In this document: positions 1 through 8,277 of the stretch, in pieces
How positions within the stretch are numbered: the stretch's first letter is position 1
How the letters are laid out: the number at the start of each line of letters is the position of its first letter
Assembly (NCBI GenBank): GCA_026397725.1
Contig: JAPLUI010000180.1
Coordinates: forward strand, 1-57,512
DNA from: Verrucomicrobiota bacterium
Lineage (GTDB): Bacteria; Verrucomicrobiota; Verrucomicrobiia; Verrucomicrobiales; Akkermansiaceae
DNA: 57,512 bases
Direction of reading: 5' to 3'
Made by a program: the position numbers and the translations under genes
The notes under the pieces: model-generated
The model's input: only the letters and a program-made list of their open reading frames with translations
Told to the model about the DNA's origin: nothing
The model's database searches: none

Positions 1-388
1 TATAGCGTTCATGGATCGCCGTCGCATAAGACGCGTCGGCCAGCCCGTCATGGATCGCCTCGCGGGCCGCCTGCAACTCCTTGGCCACCAACCCCACCGC
101 GTCCGCCGGGTAGATCGCCCTCCGGCGTTGCAGCAACTCCGCATCCGTCAGCCCGCCCGTCGGCATGGGCGCAACCTCCAGCAGGATGTGAACGTGGTTC
201 CCCATCAGGCAGTAGGACAGCACCCGGCAGCCCGAGAAATTCTCATACATCCGCAAATAGCAGCGGAACTGCTCCTTATCCTCCGCCTCGAACGCCAACC
301 GCCGCTCCACCACCCGCGTGATGCAGTGGTAAATCACGGGTCTCTCGGTCGAGTCCTTCCAGGGTGCCAGCCAGCGTGCGCGTCTCAT
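1..388 (-). CDS. REP-associated tyrosine transposase (RAYT), partial
   Basis: The frame opens with ATG at 388 (complement) and stays open to the left edge, so 129 codons are visible and the C-terminus is outside the window. The N-terminal part 'VIYHCITRVVERR' followed by 'CLMGNHVHILLEV' is the Y1 transposase (IS200-like) core; His65 and His67 form the HUH metal site. The catalytic tyrosine would lie beyond the edge. RAYTs are single-copy domesticated relatives of IS200/IS605 transposases that bind and cut REP palindromes. Several palindromic repeats in this window (near 6.88, 7.19 and 26.1 kb) are possible substrates, but no such link is shown by the sequence. Confidence 0.85.
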   Translation of the reverse strand, partial: MRRARWLAPWKDSTERPVIYHCITRVVERRLAFEAEDKEQFRCYLRMYENFSGCRVLSYCLMGNHVHILLEVAPMPTGGLTDAELLQRRRAIYPADAVGLVAKELQAAREAIHDGLADASYATAIHERY

Positions 389-453
389 GCCGGGGAAAAT
401 ACACCACCCCGCCACCTTGGCAAGAAAAATCCTATTATTCCTCTGTCACTTAA

Positions 454-638
454 TATACTGCCAGGGCACTGAGGCGGCTTGGCTTCGCTGAACTGCGGCA
501 GACAGGCTCGCACCGCATCATGCGCCGGGAGGCCAGGACGGTGGTGGTGCCATGCACCGCCCGATCAAGCCGGGAACCCTCACGGGCCTGATTGAACAGG
601 CCGGAGTGACGCTGGAGGAATTTGTGGTGGAGTTGTAA
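454..638 (+). pseudogene. hicA: HicA toxin remnant, start lost and frameshifted
   Basis: After an in-frame TAA at 451-453 the frame reads 'ALRRLGFAELRQTGSHRIM' and then 'TVVVP', the dsRNA-binding-like HicA core with its conserved Gly-Ser-His. The match stops at about 550 and resumes in another frame at 552 as 'IKPGTLTGLIEQAGVTLEEF', ending at TAA 636-638. One base is missing between the Pro and Met codons. The first ten or so residues and the start codon are also missing. No hicB antitoxin is visible nearby. I read this as a decayed toxin; HicA is normally an mRNA interferase about 60-80 residues long. Confidence 0.75.
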
Positions 639-690
639 GCCCAAAGGGATTGGCGCTTGCATGGCCAATGCCCTTGTGAGACACTGAACC

Positions 691-960
691 ATGAACGTCG
701 AAGCCAATCCGGATGCCATGAAGGCGCTGCAAGCGGAGATCTATCGCGACAAGGTGCTGCGAGCGCGTGCCATGACACCCGCCGAGCGTCTGGAAGAGGC
801 GCTGGAGTTGAGCAATGACATTTATGCCTGGATGCTCGACGGAGCGAAGGCGCAGTGTGGCTTGTCGTCCGATGAGGAAGGTTGGGATGAGGTGCAGCGC
901 CGGCTCCAACGGCTGCGCAGGGTCCATGAAAGCAAGCTCTACAAACCCGTGACCGCATGA
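691..960 (+). CDS. Small protein paired with nucleotidyltransferase
   Basis: 89 residues, charged and predicted mostly helical, with no membrane segment or metal motif. Its stop overlaps the start of the next gene (ATGA at 957-960), which indicates translational coupling. I do not recognise a named domain. Paired with a nucleotidyltransferase of the type encoded downstream, it could be the antitoxin-like or accessory partner of a two-gene module; that is inference from arrangement only. The start at 691 is the first ATG after the hicA remnant and has no Shine-Dalgarno sequence. Confidence 0.6.
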   Translation: MNVEANPDAMKALQAEIYRDKVLRARAMTPAERLEEALELSNDIYAWMLDGAKAQCGLSSDEEGWDEVQRRLQRLRRVHESKLYKPVTA

Positions 961-1523
961 ATCTCTACGAACTGGCGTCGCATGTGATTGAGGCCATGGA
1001 GGCGGAGCGCATCCCCTACATGGTGGTCGGCGCGCTATCCAGCAGTGTGTTCGGCATTCCGCGTGCCACCAAGGATGTGGACATCGTCCTGCGACTTCTA
1101 ACGCGCGAGCCGCTGCAGCGCCTGGAGGAACGGCTCGCGGAGGTGGTGGTGTTCGACCCGCAGGTCACTTTCGAGACATTGACAGGCAGCGTGCGGCATG
1201 TCCTGACAGCGAAGACCCGACCGCCATTCATCGTGGAACTGTTCGAGCTGGGGTCGGACCCGTTCGTGGTCGAGCGGTTTTCGCGGCGCAGGGCGGCGTG
1301 GTCGGCCCAGCTCAAGCGACAGGTTTTCCTGCCCACGGCGGAAGACGTGATCGTGCAAAAACTCCGCTGGGGCAGGCCCAAGGATTTGGAGGACGCCAGG
1401 GATGTGCTCGCGGTGCAGACACCCGCCAAGCTGGACATGGACCACATCGCACGATGGAGTGAAATTCATCAAACGTCCGGTCACTTGCGTGCGATGCTGG
1501 CCGAGATCGAGCCTCTGTTGTAA
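957..1523 (+). CDS. Nucleotidyltransferase-fold protein (AbiEii/DUF6036-like)
   Basis: 188 residues. Near residues 21-45 the sequence 'MVVGALSSSVFG' is followed by 'ATKDVDIVL', the Gly-Ser and Asp-x-Asp signature of DNA polymerase beta-type nucleotidyltransferases. The C-terminal part contains 'EDVIVQKLRWGRPKDLEDA', a segment typical of AbiEii-like and DUF6036 proteins, where the conserved Lys, Arg and Asp close the active site. Such proteins act as toxins that modify tRNA or other targets in some systems; others are uncharacterised. It overlaps the preceding 89-residue gene by 4 nt. Its 3' part faces a decayed antitoxin gene on the other strand. Confidence 0.75.
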   Translation: MNLYELASHVIEAMEAERIPYMVVGALSSSVFGIPRATKDVDIVLRLLTREPLQRLEERLAEVVVFDPQVTFETLTGSVRHVLTAKTRPPFIVELFELGSDPFVVERFSRRRAAWSAQLKRQVFLPTAEDVIVQKLRWGRPKDLEDARDVLAVQTPAKLDMDHIARWSEIHQTSGHLRAMLAEIEPLL

Positions 1524-1704
1524 TGAGAGTTTCGACGCTGCCGCGCTGCGCCCGCTGCCCGACGGAATTCCGTGTCTCCCAGCCCGCCACTTGGGAGGCC
1601 AGGGCGATGGCGACGAGATGGTCGATCTGGACGTTTTCGCGGAAAGCAAGCTCCTTGACCTGACGGGCGAGACTGTCGGGAATTTGTGCGGTGAGGTTGG
1701 TCAT
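1312..1704 (-). CDS. Ribbon-helix-helix antitoxin-like protein with decayed C-terminus
   Basis: Starts at ATG 1704. The first 50-55 residues ('LTAQIPDSLARQVKELAFRE' onward) resemble small RHH antitoxins with a short beta strand and two helices, and end with 'VGQRAQRGS', where such proteins normally have only a short tail. The frame then continues as low-complexity sequence antisense to the nucleotidyltransferase gene for about 70 codons, which is unlikely to be genuine. I regard the real protein as ending, or having been truncated, near 1540. A coding-like tail ending in a TGA that overlaps this ATG ('DRDWIRHFLKLLRQ') suggests it once followed another gene. Confidence 0.45.
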   Translation of the reverse strand: MTNLTAQIPDSLARQVKELAFRENVQIDHLVAIALASQVAGWETRNSVGQRAQRGSVETLITTEARSRPASHASDRTFDEFHSIVRCGPCPAWRVSAPRAHPWRPPNPWACPSGVFARSRLPPWAGKPVA

Positions 1705-1804
1705 GGCTGTGGTTGGCGGAGGAGTTTCAGGAAGTGGCGAATCCAGTCACGATCCGCCAGCCGCCGCGCCGGGTTTGGACCGGAGCGGCGGGGGAGGGGA
1801 GCTG

Positions 1805-2962
1805 TCATTTGCCGATCTGAAGCCGGCCAAACAACTGGCCTGCGATCGCTTTGGAGCGCGGGATCTGCACCGTGATATCATCCGGGTCGGCGCCGTTTTC
1901 GGAGACGGTGACGATCACGCCGTTGCCATCGGGAGGGGAACTGACGGGACCGATGACCGAGGCACTCCAGGATGTTAGGGAGGCGCCGAACTGCACGGCC
2001 TGCTGGGTCATCTCGAGTTCCGCGGCATCCAGCCGCTTGAAGCGCAGCGTTAGGTAGTCGGCATCAAGGGTGGCTGTCGGCAGGATCGAGCGGTCGAGGG
2101 CCAGCGGATTGCCGTTGAGGTAGAACTCCATCAGGTTGATGATGCCATCGGCTTCGGGATCCTGGGCGGGGCCGTTGTTAGCAGGCGTTAGACCTTGCAG
2201 CCTGGTCCAGGTGGCATAGCCACCGGCGGCGTCCTCACTGGTGATGGTGATGGAGGGGATCTGTGAGGCCGTGAGTTGCACCGTGAGCGGCAAGGTCGGC
2301 GCGGCGGCCCCTTCGGGAATCATCACCACCCGGTCGCCCAGGTACGTCGTCCCACCAATGCTGATGTTCACAGACACATTGAAATCCACGTCCAGATACA
2401 ATGGCCACCAGCCCACGCTGGCGCTGCCGGAGATTGAGACCGACGTCGCGCAGAGCGCTCCGCTTTGCCCGGTAACCTCCGCCACCAACGTGGATCCGCG
2501 GTACACCTGCACCGTGCGGGTGTTGGACCCGAGCGGCGAGAAGTCGGCGCTGATCGTGTAGTTTCCGACATTCTCCTTGGTGACCTGCACGGTTCCCAGC
2601 ACTCCGTTGGTCACCGTGCCACCGGTGCCGATGACCTGCTGTTTCAGGTACGCCCCCACCGGCAGCATTCCACCCGGGTCCAGATCCTGCCAATGCGCTT
2701 CCCATGCCGAGAGTTCGGCGGGCAGCGCAATCCCCACCCCGTCCTGGCCGCTGCTGCCCAGGTTGGAAACCGTCAGCTTGTTGTCAATTACGTCCAGGGT
2801 TGCGTTGCCCAGTGAGGTGTGCGCCAGGCCGGCATATTCCAGCGTCTTGTCCTCACTGGTGATGGTGATGGAGGGAATTTGTGAGGCCGTGAGTTGCACC
2901 GTGAGCGGCAAGGTCGGCGCGGCGGCCCCTTCGGGAATCATCACCACCCGGTCGGTCCACAT
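1805..2962 (-). pseudogene. C-terminal part of frameshifted repeat adhesin
   Basis: This frame continues the large surface protein encoded just upstream on the same strand (2853-6839). The two overlap because a 2-nt deletion near 2949 shifts the frame inside a repeat. It holds the end of one repeat, a complete last repeat (including a 16-residue insert 'FNVSVNISIGGTTYLG' that the other near-identical copies lack) and a unique C-terminal region of about 150 residues, with 'GIINLMEFYLNGNPLALD' and a final 'LFGRLQIGK'. That ending resembles the C-terminal segment on many secreted Verrucomicrobiota proteins, possibly a sorting signal. Alone it has no signal peptide, so it would not be exported unless the frames are joined. 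Confidence 0.7.
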
Positions 2963-3980
2963 ACAGCGGCCACCAGCCCACGCTGGCGCTGCCGGAGATT
3001 GAGACCGACGTCGCGCAGAGCGCTCCGCTTTGCCCGGTGACTTGCGCCACCAACGTGGACCCGCGGTACACCTGCACCGTGCGGGTGCTGGACCCGAGCG
3101 GCGAGAAGTCGGCGCTGATCAAATAATTCCCGCTCCCCGCCTTGGTGACCTGCACGGTTCCCAGCACTCCGTCGGTCACCGTGCCACCGGTGCCGATGAC
3201 CTGCTGCCTGAGGTACGCCCCCACCGGCAGCATACCGCCCGGGTCCAGATCCTGCCAGTGCGCCTCCCATGCCGAGAGCTTGGCGGGCAGTGCAATCTCC
3301 ACCCCGTCATTGCCGTTGGTACCAAGGTTGGCAACGAGCAGCTTGTTGTCAATCCCGTCCAGGACTGCGTTACCCATCGAGGTGTGCGCCAGGCCGGCAT
3401 ATTCCAGCGTCTTGTCCTCACTGGTGATGGTGATGGAGGGAATTTGTGAGGCCGTGAGTTGCACCGTGAGCGGCAAGGTCGGCGCGGCGGCCCCTTCGGG
3501 AATCATCACCACCCGGTCGACGTCCACATACAGCGGCCACCAGCCCACGCTGGCGCTGCCGGAGATTGAGACCGACGTCGCACAGAGCGCTCCGCTTTGC
3601 CCGGTAACCTCCGCCACCAACGTGTGCCCGCGATACACCTGCACCGTGCGGGTGTTGGACCCGAGCGGCGAGAAGTCGGCGCTGATCAAAAAAATCCCGC
3701 TCCCCGCCTTGGTGACCTGCACGATTCCAAGCACTCCGTCGGTCACCGTGCCACCGGTGCCGATGACCTGCTGTTTCAGGTACGCCCCCACCGGCAGCAT
3801 CCCGCTCGGGTCCAGGTCCTGCCAATGCGCCTCCCACGCCGTGAGGTCGGAGGACAGCGCCATCTCCACTCCGTCCTCACCACTGGACCCGCCGAGGTTG
3901 GCAACGACCAACTGGTTGTTAGTCACATTCAGGGTGGCATCGCCCAGCGAGGTGTGCGCCAGGCCGGCATATTCCAACGA
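2232..3980 (-). repeat. Three near-identical tandem repeats inside adhesin gene
   Basis: The landmark TCCTCACTGGTGATGG recurs at 2232, about 2850 and about 3415, giving periods of roughly 618 and 565 nt; a diverged fourth copy lies upstream (about 3980-4700). Each unit encodes a domain that starts near 'LEYAGLAHTSLG', includes 'WQDLDPGGMLPVGAYL', and ends near 'TASQIPSITITSED'. The lower-coordinate copy has a 48-nt in-frame insertion. The middle copy lacks 2 nt at the matching place, which causes the frameshift. Confidence 0.85.
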
Positions 3981-6839
3981 GACGGTTTCGCGGGTGATGG
4001 TGAGTGAAGGAATCTGGGCTGCCAGAACTTGAATGGCAGAGGTGGTGATGGCCCCGTAAGTCACCTCGGGAATCACCACGAAGGTGTCGCCGACCACCGA
4101 ATCGCCGGTACTCAGCGTGAAGGTGGCGGTGGGACCGTGCCAAGTCATCACCAGCGGGCCTGGCTCGGGCCATGGGAATGGCGGCCAGGGTTCCGGCCAC
4201 GGCGGCCACGGGTGCGGCCACGGCGGCCATGGTCGCGGCCATGGCCGCGACGGCGGCCAGGTCAATGCGCCTGACGTGGGAGCGAGCGTGGAAACGCCAA
4301 GGTTGGTGAAAATCCCCCCCGGGGTGGCGAACGTTGCCTGTGCCATCAGATCCGCGCCGTTATACACCAACACGGTCACACTGTTCACGCCTAGCGGCGA
4401 AAGATCCGCACCCATCACATAGTTCGCGTTCCCCGCCTTGGTGACCTGCATCGTCCCCAGCGTGCCGTTGATCACCGGGCCACCAGTGCCGGTCACTTGT
4501 GCCCTGAGCGCTGCGCCAACGGGCAGCACCCCGCCCGTGTCGAGGGCTGCCCACTGCGCTCCCCAGGCGAGGGAGTTGGCTGCGAGCGCTATCGTCACGC
4601 CGTCCTGGCCACTGCTGCCCAGGTTGGAAACGAGCAACTGGTTGGCTAGTACCTCCATGGTCGCGCTGCCTCGCGAGGTATGCACCAGGCCGGCGTAAAT
4701 GACTGAACTCGGGCCGGCCATGACCAGTCTCACTTGCCCGACGCTGGAGTAATCGATGACATAGCCGCTCGGCAGCCCGGTGACCGTGGCAAAGGTTCCC
4801 GTCCGCGTGCCGGTGTAGGTGGCGATTTCATAACTCGGGGCACCGGGCGGGCTGAGCGTCGCGATGGCCAGCGTGGCACCGTTGAGGTTAAGGTCGGCTG
4901 CGGCGATCCTGTCACCACTGGTACCGTCGAGTTCACAGGCGTAGGTGCCGGCGAGCGTGAGGCTGCCTGTCGTCAGGGTGCCGATGCCGCCATGGCCGGG
5001 CCGCAGGAAGCCATTCAGCGGGATCATGACCTGGCCGCCAATGGTGCCAGTGCCGCCAAGCGTGCAATTTGCGTTCACGCTGACCGTGCCACCTCCGCCG
5101 ATGGAGCCGTCCACCAACAGCGTGCCAGTGCTGACCACAGTGGTGCCCGTGTAGGTATTGGGCCCGGTGAGAGTGAGGGTGCCTGCCCCGGCCTTGGTGA
5201 CCGTGCCGAGGCCACCGATGATGCCGGGGAAGGTCACGGCATTCGAGCGGTTGAAGACGAGCGAGCCGAAGTTGTTGATATTGCCGGCGATCCAACCAGT
5301 CGTGCCGCCGCTGCCAAGCCGCAGGGTGCCCGCGCTGATGATGGTGCCGCCGGTATGGGTGCTGGAGCCCGTTAGAACGAGGGTGCTATTGCCAGGACCG
5401 GCCTTGGTCACTACGCCGGAGCCGCTGATGATGCCGGGGAAAGTCACCGTGCTCGAGCGGTTGAAGACCAGCGCACCATCGTTGAGGATGTTGCCGGTGA
5501 GCGACCCACTCGTGCCGCCGTTGCCAAGCTGCACGGTGCCCGCATAGATGCTGGTCCCGCCGCCATAGGTGTTGGCGTTGAGCAGGGTCAGCATTCCCAT
5601 GCCCAATTTGGTGATGGCACAGCCAGTACCGCCGATGCTGGCCCCGCTGAAGGTGTAGTCGAGGTTGCTGTTGACAGTGACCGAGCCCGGTTGCACCGGA
5701 ACCGCCAGAGCCACTGCCCAGTTGGCTGAGAAATCATCGAAGAGGACGGGGTCGGAGTTGTTGAAGACGGCGGGTGCCCCGCTCTTGGACCAGTTGTGGG
5801 TGGTGTTGATATCCCAGGTGGGACTGGCGGCACCGGTCCAGGTGACTGCCGAATACGTGCAGTCCAGTTGCGCATTGGCCACCAGCAGGGTTGACTTCAC
5901 CGTCACGGAAGTTCCATCCGCGACGCCGGGATAAACGTTTTCCATCTCAATCTTGTACCGGTCGGTGAACGCGAGAGGCCGGCCGGATTGATTGATGTCA
6001 TTGGTGGCAAGCACCCCGAACAGGCGTGAATTGTCGCTTGAATCTTCAAACAGAAATGCGCTGAGCGAACTTCCCGGAATCGGCACGCCGAATTGATCGA
6101 CGACTTGCCCGAAGACTGCCGACAGGTCGATGAATGAGATCGAGATCGTCGGGCCAAGGCCGGGCAATGCCACCGTAGCGTCGATAAACAATTCGGCATT
6201 GGCCGTCACCGTGGGTAAAATATCGCCTTGGCCTGCCACCTCGATGGCACCAAACAACTCGGCGTCATGCACGTAGGTCGGCGACAAGGGGATGGCGACG
6301 TTGGCGGCTGCGACCACCACCGTGCCAGCCGCGAGGCCGATGGCGCAACCCCGATCACCCCATTTCTCGTTGACCGTGTCACCGATCAGGCCGCCGTCAA
6401 CTCCGGTAAGGATGACAAACCCCGCCTTCAGCAGTCCCGTCAGCAGCCACGGACTGTTTGCGGAAGCCGTCGTATCATAGGTGCCACTATACACACCTTC
6501 ATAGTTAGCCGGGGTGGTATAGTTCTTGCCCGTGGCTCGGATCGTCAGAAATCGGCCAGCATTGAGTTGATTGGCAAAGTCCTGTTGCTCCGGGGTAAGG
6601 GCGCCGGATGCCAGATTGGAACCGGCCCAGAGGATTCCCAAGGCAAGCGCCGCACCTGAGGATGTCGCCCAAGCGCGGATGGTGTCCTGGAGTTTCAGGA
6701 GCATCCCTTTAACTGAGGGCTTGCCCCAACTCCACGGTAACGGTGGCGTGGCGGCGTCCCATTGCGGTGCGCTCGCACCACCGCCAGCCGACACCGGCTT
6801 GGCGCATGCCGTCGGATATGTCTGCGCAGGGTCATGCAT
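2853..6839 (-). pseudogene. Autotransporter-repeat adhesin, N-terminal part (frameshifted)
   Basis: Large secreted protein. I prefer ATG 6839 over 6944: the stretch between holds a 22-bp perfect palindrome and a proline/arginine-rich translation typical of non-coding DNA. A third candidate is ATG 6704, directly before a signal-peptide-like segment ('AALALGILWAGSNLASGA'). The middle contains passenger-associated beta repeats such as 'LTGPNTYTGTTVVSTGTLLV' and two near-copies of a 'GALVFNRSSTVTFPGIISGSG' block. Next come one diverged and then near-identical tandem repeats of about 190 residues. A proline/tryptophan-rich insert (about 4156-4266) interrupts the diverged copy. The last codons after about 2950 are out of frame because of a 2-nt deletion; the true continuation is 1805-2962. 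Likely role: cell-surface adhesion or matrix. Sequence-level break versus assembly error is unresolved. Confidence 0.7.
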
Positions 6840-6870
6840 GGTCGTTTCTTTGCGGGTTATTGCAGGAACT

Positions 6871-6892
6871 TGCCTGCTCGCGCGAGCAGGCA
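6871..6892. promoter_or_regulatory. 22-bp perfect palindrome upstream of adhesin start
   Basis: TGCCTGCTCGC is followed immediately by its exact reverse complement. It lies 31 bp upstream of the preferred adhesin start (6839), in the gap between two divergent surface-protein genes. It could be an operator for a dimeric regulator or a cruciform or transcript hairpin. Confidence 0.5.
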
Positions 6893-7168
6893 CGGGAAAA
6901 CCAGCGGGCGGATCGGAGGTCCGGAGAGAGCGTGCTTGTTTCATGATTGGTTAGGTAGGTTAGGGTTGCCATGAGCTTGGTGCGGCAGGGCCAGCGGGTG
7001 GAGATCCCCAGCGCATCGGGCAACCTAAACCCGCCGCCGGGTTCCGCGCAATTGCTCATTCTTTGGATTGCTTCACGATTCTTTGGGTTTTTGCCCGCGA
7101 GCGCCCGGTTTGGAGGACGGGGTCGGAATCTCCTTGTCATCCGCCTCACAGCGGGCACCCTTGCGCGG

Positions 7169-7211
7169 TTTCAGTTGAGCCTGAAATCGATTCGCAGGGC
7201 AAGTCCCTGCG
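7169..7211. repeat. Two adjacent short hairpins (REP-like)
   Basis: TTTCAG (7169-7174) pairs with CTGAAA (7181-7186), and CGCAGGG (7193-7199) pairs with CCCTGCG (7205-7211). Both stems are perfect with 5-6 nt loops. The pair ends 19 nt before the start codon of the second adhesin and so would be in its leader transcript if the promoter lies upstream. The layout is like a REP/BIME unit, the type of target handled by RAYT proteins. Confidence 0.45.
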
Positions 7212-7230
7212 ACCTCCAAACCAAGCCATC

Positions 7231-8277
7231 ATGAAATCAAAATCCGCCCTCCAACTCGTCCGCGCCGACTCCCGCCGCCTCGCCATCTGCCTCGCCACCC
7301 TCCTCGCCGCAGAGCCGGCGCACGCCGCCAGCGCCACCTGGACCGGTGCCACCAACGCCCTGTGGGCCACCAACACCAACTGGAGCGGCCCGCCTGCGCT
7401 CGTCCCCGGCAGCGGCGACACCGCCACCTTCAATGCCGCCCTCGGCAGCGGTGGTGCCACTATCAACCTTGGCCCCGGCGTCACCATCCAGCAGCTCACC
7501 TTCGATTCCGCCAGCGCGGCGGCCTACACCATCGGCAGCGGCGGGGCGGGTGCCCAGACACTGACCTTCAATGCCGGCGGGATGACCATGACCAACACGG
7601 TGGCTAACAACGAGTTATGCAATGCCAGCGTCGTCCTCGGCACCGCCAATGGCGACCAGGCTTACACCTTCACTAACAACAGCCTCACCAAGAGTCTGAC
7701 CTTGGACGGCGGCATCAGCAGCAGCACCGCAGGCATCAAGACCCTCACCGTGGCCGGGGCGGGCCCCAGCGGCATCGGCGGTGCGCTGACCAACGGGTCC
7801 GGCACGCTGGCCCTGGTCAAGTCCGATGGCGGCGTGCTGACCCTTGCCGGCGCCAACGCCCACACCGGCAGCACGACTGCCAGGAAAAACAGCACCATTC
7901 GCAGCGGTGCCGACAACGTGCTGTCCGACGCGTCCACCTTGATCGTCGCGGCCGGCACCATCGACCTCAACGACCATGACGACACGGTCGGGACCGGTGG
8001 CACTGCGATCTTTTTTTATACCACCAACGGGGAATTCAACCTAACCAACACGGTGAGCACGGGCACGGGCACGCTGACTCTCGGCGGCAATATCGGCGTT
8101 GACAGCGATGCCCGGACGACGGTCAACCTCATCAGCGGCAAACTCGACCTCGGCAGCGCGACCCGGTCTGTCAACAATCCTTGGTCCTCTCCGGCCTCAA
8201 CACCTACGGGGGCAACACCGTGGTCAATGTCGGCACCCTGCAAAGCGGTGCCGACCACGTGGTGCCCAATGACATGA
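7231..8277 (+). pseudogene. Second repeat adhesin, N-terminal part (frameshifted)
   Basis: Start ATG 7231 is followed by a signal peptide with a basic N-region and the core 'LAICLATLLAAEPAHA', cut before 'ASATWTG'. The first mature residues, 'WTGATNALWATNTNWSG', are the usual opening of Verrucomicrobiota autotransporter-repeat proteins. Beta-repeat units follow ('LTLAGANAHTGSTTARKNST'). Identity with the expected repeat pattern ends near residue 313 ('LDLGSATRSVNN'). The remaining codons read out of frame, while the proper continuation appears in the frame of 8181-10049. Comparison with a later block ('GSATRTFTVNDSATAADD' leading to 'RLVLSGTNSYAGN') suggests a deletion of roughly 25-30 codons plus a frame change near 8175. 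Confidence 0.7.
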
